From: Hormiphora californensis
Lineage: Eukaryota > Ctenophora > Tentaculata > Cydippida > Pleurobrachiidae
Direction of reading: 5' to 3'
Length of the DNA: 64,000 nt
Assembly (NCBI GenBank): GCA_020137815.1
Contig: CM035353.1
Location: 1,199,310 to 1,263,309, forward strand
The notes beneath the pieces were generated by a model. That model did not search any database. It was not told the origin of the DNA and was given only the letters and a program-made list of their open reading frames with translations. Position numbers and translations under genes: made by a program. Positions 1-11,798 of the stretch are shown here, one piece after another. Each line of letters opens with the position of its first letter. The stretch's first letter is position 1.

Positions 1-3000
1 TCTCAGCAGCAGGACTTTCAGCTCGCTTAATAGCATCTGATACCTTCTCTCCCCGCTGTATTACCCCAAAACCAGGGTCAGCTAGAGCGGAGATATGATC
101 TCCTTTCCTCAGGATCGGTATATCTTGAATACCAAGGTTTTCTTTGAACATTGACACTGTTTCAGAGTCTCCGTCTTTTGGGATAACAATAGAATGAGGA
201 TTATCGGCATCTTTTAGAATTGTATTGATGCTATCTCCTTTCTTTATCGCTGTCTCGTTGTCAGGGAGTCTGTTCACAGCGAACCTGACAGATCTGTTGA
301 GGGTAGAGTTCCGTTGCCGTAGCGACCCCCCTCCACCACCATGTCTCATACTACTTCTTTTGTAGCTCCTTCTCAAGGAATCATCTTCATTTCCAAGTGA
401 GGGGTAAAGACTGACCTGCTCGATTGGGTGTTGGTCCAGTGCGTGTTGTGGAGTTCTCTCCATCTCCATGGTTACAGATGAGCGGATATCCGGGTTCCGT
501 GCAGGTCTGTCAGTATCGTTCACAGAGAGAGGAGGGGGAGGGGCGGGACGGGTCTTGCCGTGACTGGATGGGGTTGACCCCATTGTTGGAAGTGGATCAG
601 ATGGGTTGCCTCCGCACCCACCTGGCTCACCCCTGGTAACAGGGCACCCTGTTTGGGCCACCTCTGGAACTACAGGGGCTGGTGGTTGTTGAGGGGGTGG
701 TTGCATGTTGTACCCTCCAAAAGGTGGTGCACCAGCCATTCCTGGGTAGGGGAAGAAGGGTGGGTACCTGTTACCCGGGTACATCATTCCAGGGTACATC
801 ATGCCCGGGTACATGTGCGGGTACATGCCAGGACCTGCCTGGGGCATGCCAGGACCTGCCCCGGGCATGCCAGGACCTGCCTGGGGCATGCCACCCTGGT
901 ATGGATCATATTGTTGCTGCTGCATTTGAGGCTGAGGCTGGGCAGCAGGAGCAGGTTCTGACTCAGGTACAAACTCTGGGTAAATCTCGTTCCCAGTACC
1001 AGAGGCAGATGTTCCAGAGAGGGGGTTTCTATAACGACCAAACATTGCTTTAGCCTTCTCGAATTCTATATCAGGCACTGTATCACGACCTGGGGGCTGC
1101 CACTCCTTTCTCAATTGTGTGAGATCAGAAATACCTCCCGGAATCTCGCCTCCATTCGCCTGAAGAGGTCCAGCATTTGCATTTGGGTACAATTTGTTCT
1201 TTTTGATGGACCTCACGTGCTCCTTTATCCTTCCGATTGTGTCACGTAGTGGTGACTTCCTTCTCGTTCCCTCACCCTCACTTTCACTCTCCTCTCTCTC
1301 CCTGATAAACTTGTCCCTCGCATCATGGTCTCCCTGGGCAACGGGTTTAGCAGTTCTCGGGGTAACAAGATTCTCATCGTTTGGGATGGGTCTGGAGAAT
1401 CTGTGGTTGTACCACTCTTTGGTGTAGGGTAGCCCATCCAGTTCGCAGTCACCGCACCCTGCCCACTCCCTCTCCTCATCCCAAAACTCGTGTGCTTTTA
1501 CTGAAATTAGGGAGAGAGGGTGTTACCATGGTGACAAGGGGGAGTCAAGTTGTAAGTGTCACTAAGTTGTAAGTCACTAAGTTGTAAGTCACTAAGTTGT
1601 AAGTCACTAAGTTGTAAGTCACTACGTTGTAAGTCACTAAGTTGTAAGTCACTAAGTTGTAAGTCACTAAGTTGTAAGTCACTAAGTTGTAAGTGTCACT
1701 ACGTTGTAAGTCACTACGTTGTAAGTGTCACTACGTTGTAAGTCACTACGTTGTAAGTCACTAAGTTGTAAGTCACTACGTTGTAAGTCACTAAGTTGTA
1801 AGTCACTAAGTTGTAAGTCACTACGTTGTAAGTCACTAAGTTGTAAGTCACTACGTTGTAAGTCACTAAGTTGTAAGTCACTAAGTTGTAAGTCACTAAG
1901 TTGTGAGTCACTAAGTTGTAAGTCACTAAGTTGTAAGTCACTAAGTTGTAAATCACTAAGTTGGTAGTCACTAAGTTGTAAGTCACTACGTTGTAAATCA
2001 CTAAGTTGTAAGTCACTACGTTGTAAGTTACTAAGTTGTAAGTCACGTACTGGGATATTTCTGTCGGATTATTACAAACTCCTTCACTTGAGATCCAATC
2101 ACTGTCATAGTCATATCTAGTAGTAGCGTCTTGTTGTTCCGACTGTAATGTGAGAGTTATTCGATTAGTAACCATGGTTACAGTTGTTGGTCAGACTGAT
2201 TTCAAATGAAATGTATGTCAGTATACGTGCTCATCAAGAGTACGATTTAAATCTTACGGTTGCTTTTTTCTCCTCCCTTCAGGTCTAGGTTATACCAAAC
2301 GCGGAAGGTAACTTTGTCCACGTGTGACACTCTACTAACCTGACTACTGAGTGCATCATTTTGTCCAGTTTGTATTTGTTGCACAGGTAGATGAACATTT
2401 CCTTTATTGTAATGTGGGGACTCATCTCCATTACCACCTTGTTACCGACTGGCAGGTGACAGACAACCTTGATCGCCTAAAAGGGGGAGCGGTGACAAAT
2501 TTAAATTTCCGAAAGAAAACGAAGCTTTTTATAGAAACTAAAGACTAAAGATTCTTACCGGTGGAATGGGTGGGCCCTTGTTGTGCACAACCCATATTTC
2601 CTTAATCCCCAGATTACCAATGCTGCTGCTAACCGTGAAGTGTGGTGGTAGCGGGTTATACCTGAAAATATATAGGTGTTATGAAGCACTGAAATCTTGT
2701 CAGCACTATTCGATTTTATCAAAGCCCCGGAAGATTTGATATACATTTTGTAACAAGATAAAGACAGAACTCCAAAGTGAGCCATGTCAATTTTTTTGTA
2801 CCTGTTAGGTCTGATTTCGATCCAAGCGTTAGGGTTATCTACTTTAGGACTCTTTCTTATCGCTGCCAGGAGTTGACCCATAGTTGTCCGCTTATCCACC
2901 TTAACATAACATTTCCTCTCTTTGCCCCTCTGATCCGAGGGTAAGTGCACCTGCAAATTCATATTAGCTGCTGGATAGCTATTGCCTTAAATTTCAGGGA

Positions 3001-4371
3001 ATAGCCGTCACTGAAACCTGAGACTTCAGGTCTCAGTGGAAAATAGCCGTGCACTTGACCTGAGGTTCAGGCACGACTGTTTTCCCTCCATTGACAGGTT
3101 TATACCTTGAGTTTGACTGCCTCCTCTGGTAGTCCCATCCTGGCCTCGTGGTCGGTGGGAAGATCAATTAGTTCTCTACCAGGTGCCTTCCTGATTATAT
3201 CCCTTATATCGTCAAAAAACTGGAGGGAAGGTTTATTTATATTTCCTGCCATGTGCAGTTCATAATGCAGTTCAAAATGTTTAACTAGTAAGTAATAATG
3301 TCCAAAGAAGTTTTACTAACTCAGTTAGTAACTGTGTACATGGTTCACTATTCTACTAACTGCATTTACTGTGTACTAACCTGGTCGGCCATCATCTTGG
3401 TTTTGAATCTGATTCCCATTGTCTCTTCGTACTGGTTGTCAACCTGATAGTACAGAGGAGGGTTAGGGTGGAGGTAGTAATGAAATGGCCGTTTTGGTTA
3501 CGAAGTCACCCCTTTTGGCTTTTATTGCATACTCCGTCACCAATACTAACAGAGGGTGGAGGTGACATTGGCCAACATTGGCCTATAAACACTTCAGCAC
3601 CCCCTCAACATGTCATATAACGTACCATTTTAACAAATGTTTCCTGTCGAGACACCTTCAGGGAAGCCAACACTCTCATCTCTATCTTCAACTTCTCATC
3701 TGGGGTAGGAGGAATTAGAAACTAATTGACATACCTACACAGTATAATCGCAGTTCCTCTAAAGACCTTGGCCCCGGTTCAGAGTTGTTGAGTAACTCAA
3801 CAGGTTCGGAGAGAACAGTCAGTGAGACAAAAGCCCCTCCCTGCGCCCCTCCACCCCGCCATTCCCTCCCCGCCCCTCCACCCGCGGCCGGGTTTGAACA
3901 AAACAATTCACTAACCTTGATATGCCCATACTCGTTATAGATTCTCCTTCACCCCCACCCCGGAGCGCCCCTCCCCCTCCCTACTACACTAACCTTGGTA
4001 TGCCCACACTTGGTAGACCCCCTCCATCCCCTCCCTCCACTAACCTTGATAAGCCCACACTCGGTAGACCCCCCTCCACACCACCCCACCACACCCCACC
4101 CGACCCCGCCCTCCCTAATGCACTAACCTTGATAAGCCCACACTCGGTAGACCCCCTCGTGTTTATTCTGCACCTTCACCAGCTGGATGGATAAGAATGC
4201 ACGTGCTAGAGGTAACCATTTCTTATCCTCTCTCTCAAACACAACGCCTGTGTACAAGCCCAAAACATGGGTCATTGTGTCACGGTGACTAGTCAATATT
4301 ATAGCCCTCCTATTAAAGTAATGGGTTAGTAAACTGGTTGTCGGTTGCTTTGGTAACAATGAATTCTTCAT
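1..4371 (-). CDS. Partial scaffold-like protein: PH/EVH1-like N-terminus, beta-grasp-like segment, Pro/Gln/Met-rich tail
   Basis: Minus-strand multi-exon gene, cut by the window start. Exons by GT-AG sites and phase: 4371-4128, 3699-3626, 3443-3381, 3219-3106, 2950-2802, 2661-2559, possibly 2142-2088, then one open exon from 1500 to position 1 (about 500 codons without a stop). All junctions to 2559 agree in phase; the 55-nt exon is the weakest. Exons 1-4 look like a PH/EVH1 fold: KKWLP early, YRVWAYQ strand, then IRFKTKMMADQFFDDIRDII as a plausible closing helix. Exons 5-6 (KERKCYVKVDKRTTMGQLL, then GIKEIWVVHNKGPPIPP) suggest a ubiquitin-like or RA-like beta-grasp. The last exon has MPQAGPGMPGAGPGM and MYPGMMYPG repeats, Gln runs, and an acidic/basic end with recurring KGD motifs. 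An adaptor role in cytoskeleton or signalling is inference. The Met at 4371 is only the first in frame; an upstream exon is possible. The family was not recognised. Confidence 0.7.
1549..2046. repeat. 15-bp minisatellite, unit GTAAGTCACTAAGTT
   Basis: About 33 tandem copies with A/C variation (ACTAAG or ACTACG) and a few 2-bp insertions (GTGTCAC). It lies in an intron of the minus-strand scaffold gene, just upstream of its last large exon. On the plus strand every unit contains GTAAGT, the consensus splice donor, but the host gene is on the other strand. Its open frames (repeating YNLVTYNVV or CKSLS) are repeat translations. Confidence 0.95.
2996..3092. repeat. Fragment of a palindromic repeat family (CTGAACCTGAGGTTCAG type)
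   Basis: Short imperfect palindrome in an intron with the words CAGGGAATAGCCGTCACTGA, GAGACTTCAGGTCTCAG and GGCACGACTGTTTTCCC. The same words recur at 13160-13450, 17770-17800, 37480-37600, 53085-53295 and 58080-58315, so this is a dispersed MITE-like family. Confidence 0.75.
3907..4160 (-). repeat. Tandem reiteration of an exon 3' end plus splice donor
   Basis: The end of the exon finishing at 4128 (minus strand: GTGTGGGCTTATCAAG, then gttagtg) is repeated three more times downstream with variation, with donors near 4042, 3991 and 3912. C-rich spacers separate the copies. Each copy keeps an AAG or AAGG followed by gttag. The copy at 4128 gives the in-phase join to the exon at 3699; the others are candidate decoy or alternative donors. 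Confidence 0.7.
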
Positions 4372-4804
4372 TTTGGTGTAGCCACTAAAACAAGAAATTG
4401 CCTTGCTCGACCCTGTTTTTCCACGCCCCGCACACGGAGAAACAAATGTAAAGGAGGATTATAACATAACAATACGTCAACACAGAAAGTTGAGTCTAAA
4501 CAAGACACAGACAGCTGTAGTGTGTGTGTATGGAGAGGGCTTGTTGTGGGAGATTGTGTTAGCGTGTCTGGGGAAAAGTCTTCCGTGCTTCCCTCTATAC
4601 TATCGAGTACAACAGCAGTTACCTAACTGCAGTATTCTCTCTCTCTCCCTCTTTTCCTTGTCCCCCTCCCCAGCAACTTACTAGACAAAATAATCCAGGT
4701 TCATATCAGTTTCAACGACGGATCACGGATCGGTCATTTTCCCAGACTTCGGAGTCCAAGCGGCAATCATCCAGTACCCAGGGCCCTTTATCCCTACACC
4801 CCTG

Positions 4805-4935
4805 CCAGTTCCCATAAGGAACCGACCGAATCAGGAAATACTGGTCCCTGATTGGCTGATAACCAGTCACGTGACCTAAATAACGAGTTCTGATTGGTTG
4901 TTTACTTGTACAATGTACTGTTTCGGTCGATTCCT
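4805..4935. mobile_element. CCAAT/CACGTG MITE, copy 1
   Basis: Inverted ends GGAACCGACCGAATCAGG and TTTCGGTCGATTCCTG enclose a core with CCTGATTGGCTGATAACC, GTCACGTGACC and TCTGATTGGTTG. CCTGCCAGT occurs on both sides. Other copies lie near 17083, 17471, 18941, 38602 and 63341. No coding capacity, so a non-autonomous element. Confidence 0.75.
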
Positions 4936-5087
4936 GCCAGTACGCATGATTTGTGGATGGTGGTAGACCGCCAATTAAAATGGAGAAGGTTTACGAGATT
5001 CTTGTAAAATACTGTGTCACCAGTTGTCACAGTTGAAAAAACTCAGCTGCGGATCAGTGACTAGGTTGCTTTCTCTACTTAAAGTTG

Positions 5088-6530
5088 AAGTAAGAGTGGC
5101 GTGCCGTGTTTTCTCACAAAACTTAGTGGATGAACGGGGAGTACCACCAGGACCATTGGTACGGTATCGAAAATTTCCAATTCTGTCTCGTTCATTAGTT
5201 ATGACGTAATATGTTCATTATTTAAACTTTTATAAAATTGCTCTTCAGAAAAATCTGTGCATTGTGGATTGAAATGGATGCTTGCATCGTGTTCAGCGTC
5301 AAAAAATAGCCGGGGTACCAAATTTTGGTGTCTCTACCTTGTCTGTGACGCGAGATATTGACAAATATCAAAAACGACCAAAGTGAGAGAAAGAGAGTTT
5401 GTTACTTTTGGGTGGCGCGCACAAACAACTAGCACCCAAAAATAACAAACTTTCTTTCTCCCATTTTGGTCGTTTTTGATAATTGTCGATATCTCGCGTC
5501 ACAGACAAGGTAGAGACACCAAAATTTGGTACCCCGGCTATTTTTTGACGCTGAACACGATGCAAGCATCCATTTCAATCCACAATGCACAGATTTTTCT
5601 GTAGAGCAATTTTATAAAAGTTGAAATAATGAACATAACGGGTGACAACTAAAAATCTGGACACTTTTCTGTGAGCTCTAGCGCCGTCCCCGTTTGAGAT
5701 ACAGCTTCAGGCCAGTGATAGAACGATTTTTCAGACAATTTTGAATCAGAATAACACAACGGGAAAGACTTCAAAGATCATTTTCATTGCGATATCGCAT
5801 CACTTCCTCGTACCCCACCAAAGCACGTATTACGTGAAATTTACACACTTTTCTAGCACCTCTAGCGCCTGTTCTTTTTGAGATTCAGCTTCGGGGCAGC
5901 GATAGAATGATTTTTCAGACAATTTTGAACGAAATTAACTTTGTTTCACACTCCGTTAATCTCAATTCTGATCACAGAATCATCTGAAACAAACCTTTCA
6001 ATTCGTAGTTTACAGGTAATTTGAGAAATCGCCATTTTGACGATCTCTCGAAACATTTATGACGTGGAAAACCAACTTTCTGATGAGCTAAAATGTTGAA
6101 ACTTGGCAGTAATGTTGGTTATGGCATGAACTACCAGACTTCCAATTTTGAGAATTCTATTTCATCGGGAAGGTTGTTTCTGATCACATAGAAATCTCAA
6201 ATCTCCGTACTACATGCTTTGGTGGGTCAAGAGGAAATGATGCGATATGGCAATGAAAATAAACTTTTTAGTCTTTCCCGTTATGTTATTATGATTCAAA
6301 ATTGTCTGAAAATTCGTTTTATCACTGGCCCGAAGCTGTATCTCAAACGGGAGCGGCGCTAGAGCTCACAGAAAAATGTCCAGATTTTTAGTTGTCACTC
6401 GTTATTACGTCATAACTAATGAACGAGAAAGAATTGGAAATTTTCGATACCGTACCAATGGTCCTGGTGGTATTCCCCGTTCATCCACTAAGTTTTGTGA
6501 GAAAACACGGTGCGCCACTCTTACTTTGAG
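5088..6530. mobile_element. Large palindromic MITE with a second MITE nested inside
   Basis: Outer arms of about 120 bp (left 5088-5210, right 6404-6528) are inverted copies, for example AAGTAAGAGTGGCG against CGCCACTCTTACTT. Inner arms near 5640-5765 and 6270-6395 are also inverted and carry GAGCTCTAGCGCC and ATTTTTCAGACAATTTTGA words. The left outer/inner boundary is split by the separate palindrome at 5211-5636, whereas the right boundary is continuous, so the inner element arrived later. No transposase is visible. Confidence 0.8.
5211..5636. mobile_element. 426-bp near-perfect palindromic MITE nested in the 5088-6530 element
   Basis: Begins ATGTTCATTATTT and ends with the inverted AAATAATGAACAT. 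Arms are about 190 bp around a short centre near 5400-5440. Shared words include GGGGTACCAAATTTTGG and its complement. The open frame read across it (5368-5565, minus) is a palindrome by-product. Confidence 0.85.
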
Positions 6531-6599
6531 GTCCTCAACTACTCTTGTGGTAGACCTTATAGACACAGCTGCATTACACCACATATGCTTCCCAGTTCC

Positions 6600-6675
6600 C
6601 CCTGCCCCCCCCCCCCCCCCTCGTGGCCTCGCCCTCGCCCCCCCCCCCCCTCGCCCCTCCCCCCCCCCCCTCAAT
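6600..6675. repeat. Poly-C / C-rich homopolymer tract
   Basis: Several runs of 10 or more C broken by short GC-rich spacers. Run lengths are unreliable. No coding value. Confidence 0.9.
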
Positions 6676-6827
6676 ACACCACTGTCTGATGACTGAATAG
6701 TGGAAGGTGGTAGACCGTGGTATAGACACACACCTGGTACCCGTGCTGATGTACCACACGTCATGTTCACGATAGGACATTCGATACCCCTTATTACCTT
6801 TCTCTACCATCTTACCTGCGCTGTCAT

Positions 6828-6955
6828 TGGCTGACGAAGGTCACACGTGATATAAATACTGGACTCTCATTGGCTGACGAAGGTCACACGTGATATAAAT
6901 ACTGGACTCTCATTGGATGGCGAAGGTCACGTGATATAAATTCTCATTGGATCGT
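6828..6955. promoter_or_regulatory. Triplicated CCAAT / E-box / TATA block
   Basis: Three tandem, diverging copies of a block of about 60 bp. Each has ATTGG (inverted CCAAT), then GAAGGTCAC with CACGTGA (E-box), then ATATAAAT (TATA-like), in that order and with similar spacing. The layout resembles a core promoter. No gene with clear coding potential starts just downstream on the plus strand, so promoter function is inference and a plain tandem repeat is possible. Confidence 0.45.
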
Positions 6956-7062
6956 GTAAAGTGAGGTTCCTGTGTTTTGATTGGTCCTTGTAGACCATGG
7001 GGAAGGATATGTCGTTCCTATTGGATTATTACTTCCTCATGTGACCTTCCCTCTATTAAATG

Positions 7063-7182
<120 letters not shown>

Positions 7183-9185
7183 AGGAAGAAGAAAGAAAGG
7201 AGTGATACCCGATCTTACTAAGCTCACCCAGGTCGATCTCTTATATTTTCTAGTGTGTGTCTTTGAAAATCATTTTAGAAGTTACACGCTGATCTTTTAT
7301 GATTTTTTCCCTGCCTGCAGGTACCCGCCCATTTGCCGTTTCTTCGAGCCGAATCAATACCATTTTCGCAGCAAATCCGCTATGCAATAATGTTTTGGGG
7401 AGAGAGGGAGTTCTCATAAAATAAATAAAAGCTAGGAGAGAATGTGCTGGGGAACTCCAGACCGCTTGACCCCCCCCCCCCCCGCCGCCCCCCCCCACCC
7501 CCCACGGCCCATATTTTATCTTCCTATCACAGTTTGTTTGAATATTGCCCGTTTCTAGCATAAAATGCAAGTCTCTCTAGCTCATTATTCCTCCGTCTTG
7601 TAAACACATGAAAACGTCCGCTCTAACTCTGAATTATCTTTTTGGTTTCAAATAACAGAGCTGCGTTTAAACTTCGTTATCTGCTTCATGAAAAACCCTC
7701 TTTTTATCTGCTTCATGAAAAACCCTTTGAACCCTTGAAAACCCCTTTTTTGTAAAATGAACTAGGTTTCCTGTTTGTATAAATTCCGGGCTAAAGCTCA
7801 TCGAGTCTATTATAATGTATGCATGATGTGCTCGACTGGAATTAATTCTGCAGCATTTGATTGCATATCAAGTACTCTTGAAAGTGTGTAGAAATGTGTG
7901 TTCCACAATCATTTCCACGTAGCAGCTCATCATGTACTGTACATTGTACATTGCAGCTTTTAGCTCACAACTTATTATATAGACAATTTGATTGAACTGA
8001 AAAGTTCGCTTTAACCATCTTCTATTGAATATATATATTATTAATATTCCACGGGTTTAGCCAACGCCTGCAGTTTAGCATCCAAGATAATCCAGGGAAA
8101 TTCAATCCTCATCTCCTTTCTCACTCTCATTATAAGCCCAAACTTGTCTCCCCTCACATCCCTTTATAATTCTCTCAGCTAGAATGAATAGTTGAGAAAC
8201 TCTATATCAAGTTACACACGTAATAACGTTACTGCAGTGACTCTCACCACCTGTTGAGTCCTCAGACTTTGAAACGCTAACACTAGTTTTAAATTTCCTG
8301 CTTTGAACATACCAATTCATTTTAATTTTTAAGATTCATCGAAGATCTTTTTTATACAACAGCTGTCCTGTATCAATATAGATTGATACAATGAAATAGT
8401 GTTTGTTTAGGACTGTAGACGACTCGGAGATTTATTTCAGGAAAGATAATACGGGACGGTTTCGACGTTTAATGTCATCATCAGCTCAAATTAATTTGTT
8501 TAAAGTAGTGTTGAAAAGTTTGAAACTTATTGATTCAATATAGATTGGCTGGTTGTACATGGTGTAGAACTACACTTGTTTTGTGTTGACTGCCTCATCT
8601 TTCAAACTCTACTATTATTTTTCTGATCTCTCTCTCTCTCTCTCTCTCTCCCTATTCATGTTGTCTCCCTCCATCTCTCCTTATTCAAACTGTCTCCCTC
8701 CATCTCTCCCTCTCTGATCTCTCTCTCTCTCTCTCCTTATTCATACTGTCTCCCTCCAGGCTCTATCTCTCCCTATTCATATTGTCCCCCTCAGCCCTCC
8801 CTCTCTGATCCCTCTCTCTCTCTCTCTCTCTCCTTATTCATACTGTCTCCCTCCAAGCTCCATCCATCTCTATATCCTTCTCTATATCCTTCTCTCTTTC
8901 ATTACTTGATCGAGTTGAATGTTGATACATAGCCGAGTCTGCAGACAATGTACACTATTATACACACACCCCCTCCCCCCACTTGGCAAACATTGTAACT
9001 TGGTTCCTCCCTTTTTTGTGTAGGCTGGCCACTTTGAACACCGTCAGTTTCCAGCTTTGAATTCTTTGTGTACATTTAGTTCTAAATACTAATCATTTAG
9101 ATAACATATTTACCTAGGTAACCTTGGTAACATAAACTCTTTCCTAATTCCTAGCAAGTCACTTCAAGACCTATAACACAGCTAA
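7183..9185. other. Gene-free stretch
   Basis: No supported gene. It holds a C/G homopolymer patch near 7471-7505, CT-rich runs at 8625-8890 built from a loosely repeated CTCTCC..TATTCAT..TGTC..CCTCCA unit, and at 8480-8530 a fragment (CTCAAATTAATTTGTTTAAA) shared with the loop of the palindromic MITE at 54503-54741. Confidence 0.6.
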
Positions 9186-9287
9186 ATGGAGCGTGGAACT
9201 GTTTTATGTGGAAGTATCTGTGGAATTGTGGGGATCATTGTCCTAGTTCTGATTTTCGTATTCCTGAGCGCCTTCAGCTACATTTGA
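9186..9287 (+). CDS. Short ORF (33 codons) with one predicted membrane segment
   Basis: ATG at 9186, stop TGA at 9285. It starts MERGTVLCGS and is followed by a 20-residue hydrophobic run (GIVGIIVLVLIFVFLSAF). It could be a small single-pass membrane protein or the first exon of a larger membrane protein whose frame is broken by this TGA. A reading through the stop continues FYEGAIRTCGSF. No donor or downstream exon was confirmed, and it may be chance. The family was not recognised. Confidence 0.25.
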   Translation: MERGTVLCGSICGIVGIIVLVLIFVFLSAFSYI

Positions 9288-10216
9288 TTTTATGAAGGAG
9301 CAATACGAACTTGTGGAAGCTTTGATCTGAGGACAATCAGAATTGTGTGGCGGAGGGTTGATTTGAACTCTCGAGGATGGGTAGACAGAAATTAATGTCA
9401 CAGAACAACGTGGCAGTGTATGTGCATGTTTTATCCATTTTAAATTGCCGGGTCAAGGACATGATAATTACATCTATACAAATTGGAACTCAGCAGCTTG
9501 TGCTACATTTTATAGATCTTATATTCAGCAGATATAATTCAGAAGTTACACGCCTATATAGCACTCTAGAATCCAGCTGTGTTGTTACCAAGATCCATGG
9601 ATCTTGTGCACAGTTATAACACTATAGTGTATCCAGTCTCCAAACACCATCTAACTGACCATGACATACTAGAAAGAGTTTTTTAATTACAGAACTTATT
9701 GACGTCATATATTTTGTATGCTAAGACATTTCAATTATTATACTTTATCCCCCCTATATAAGATTTGTGTTCAGAATGAATTTCTTCAAAGAATTCCTCA
9801 CATGTCTATTTTGAGCCCTCTTGAATATGTGTGGAGGAAGCGTTCAGACCCATTTTCAGACTGCATTTCTCTTTGCCTTGTTCGACAAAACAAATTTCTC
9901 TTACCATAATTACAACATTAACATACATGACCATAACATAATTAGTTTTATTTTAGTGCTACAATCAACGCCACTAAAAGTTAGAAGAGTGTGGTAGAGA
10001 AGGAGCGAGAGAGAGGAGAAATCAGAAACGGTTATAATTTCTAAAAATTCAGTTCTAATGTTTTGGACGGTGACTGTCCTTGCTATTCTTGCCAGAAATT
10101 TTTATCAGAGTCAGCGAAAGTCAGAAAAGAGCCCTGGAAATTGAGTCAGATAATTCCACGAATTGTGTGCTTTTATGGAATTCTAAGAATCTCTGACTCC
10201 ATTATCTGGCAGTTCT
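9288..10216. other. Gene-free AT-rich stretch
   Basis: Only short, low-complexity open frames without splice support. No repeat family was recognised. Confidence 0.5.
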
Positions 10217-10286
10217 ACTACGGATCCCTGATAGGTAGAACTGCCATGGAGCTCCATGGCAGTTCTACCTATCAGGGATCCGTAGT
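10217..10286. repeat. 70-bp perfect palindrome without spacer
   Basis: The left half begins ACTACGGATCCCTGATAGG and the right half is its exact reverse complement. The centre is GAG/CTC inside CCATGGAGCTCCATGG. It could form a cruciform. It may be a young fold-back element or an inverted-repeat junction. Confidence 0.9.
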
Positions 10287-10505
10287 CCGCAGTTGTTTCT
10301 TGACTTCGTTGACATGGGTATTGGGTTCTAACCTCCCAGCTAGACACACAATTTGTTTCCGTGGAAGGCCAGAAACTGTATCCCCCCTGACACTACAACT
10401 ATAATAACTCTCTCTTTCTCTCCATCTGTGACAGTCTGTGTGCGGCACCGTAATTGGCACTATGTTGCACCCCTGGATCCACTAATTTTCTGTGGGACTG
10501 CCGCT

Positions 10506-10506
<1 letters not shown>

Positions 10507-10545
<39 letters not shown>

Positions 10546-11767
10546 AAAAAAAAAAAAAAAAAAAAAGGGGGGGGAAAGGGGGAGGAGGGGAAAAAGAAGA
10601 GAGGAGAGAGAGAGAGAAGAGAGAGAGAGACGGGGAAAAAAATTTCCAAAAATTTTTTTTTTTTGGGGAAAACCCCCTTTTTTAAAAAAAAAATTTTTAA
10701 AAAGGGGGGGGGGAAAAAGGGGGGGGGGGAAAAAAAAAAAGGTTTTTTAAAAAAAAAAAAACCAAAAAACCCCTTTTTTTTTGGGGGGGGTTTTTTTTTT
10801 TTTAAAATTTTTTTTAAATTTTTAAACCCAAAATCCCAAAAATTTTTAAAAAGGGGAAAAATTTTTTTCCCCCCGGAAACCAAATTTTTTTGGGGAAAAC
10901 CCCCCCCCAAAAAAAACCAAAAAAATTTTTTTTTTCCTTTTTTTTGGGGGGGCCAATTTTGTTTTCCCCCTTTTTTTTTTTTTGGGGGGGTTTTCCCCCC
11001 CAAAAAAAAAAAGGGGGGGGAAAGGGGAAAAAAAAACCCCCCCCAAAAAAAAAAAAAAGGGGGGGGGGGGGGGGGGGGAAAGGGGGGGGGTTTAAAGGGG
11101 GGGAAAAAAGGGGGGGGGGTTAAAGGGGAGGGGAGGAAAAAAGAGAGAGGGGGAGAGGAAAAGGGGGGGAAAAAAAAAGGGGGGGGGGAGGGGTGGGGGA
11201 AAAGGGGGGGGGGGGGGGGGGGAAAAAGAGAAAGGGGGAGAGTGGGGGAGGAAAAGGGGGAGAGGGGGAAAAGGGGGGGGGGGAAAAAAAAAAAAGGGGA
11301 GGGGAAAGGGGGGGGGGGGAAAAAAGGGGGGGGGGGGAGGGGGGGGAAAAGGGGGGGAAGGGGGGGGGGAAAAAGGGGGAAAAGGGGGGGGGGGAGGGGG
11401 GGGGGGGGGGGGGGGGGGGAAAAGGGGGGGGGGGGGGAGGAAAGGGGGGGGGGGGAGGGGGGGGGGGAAAAAGGGGGGGGGGAAAGGGGGGGGGGGGAAG
11501 GGGGAGAGAAAGGAAAAGGGGAAAAAAAAGGGGGGGGGGGGGTTTTTAAAAAAAAAAAAAAAAAAGGGGGAAAAAAAAGGGAAAAATTTTTTTTTTTTTA
11601 AAGGGGAAGGGGGGGAAAAAGGGGGGGGGAAAGGGGGGGGGAAGGGGGGGGGGGGGAAAAAAAAAAAAGGGGGGGGAGGGAAAAGGGGGGGGGGGGGGGG
11701 GGGGGAGGGGGGGGGGGAAAAAAAAAAATTTTTAAAAAAAATTTTTTTAAAGGGGGGGGGTTTTTGG

Positions 11768-11798
<31 letters not shown>

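Noticed and set aside
1714-2175. 153-codon minus-strand frame with YNLVTYNVV repeats
   Set aside because: Translation of the 15-bp minisatellite; only its first part (2142-2088) may be a real short exon.
5368-5565. 65-codon minus-strand ORF
   Set aside because: Lies across a palindromic MITE, and its start and end are each other's inverted copy.
10492-11601. 369-codon Gly/Lys/Phe-rich open frame
   Set aside because: Lies wholly in the stretched-homopolymer segment, where stops are absent by composition.
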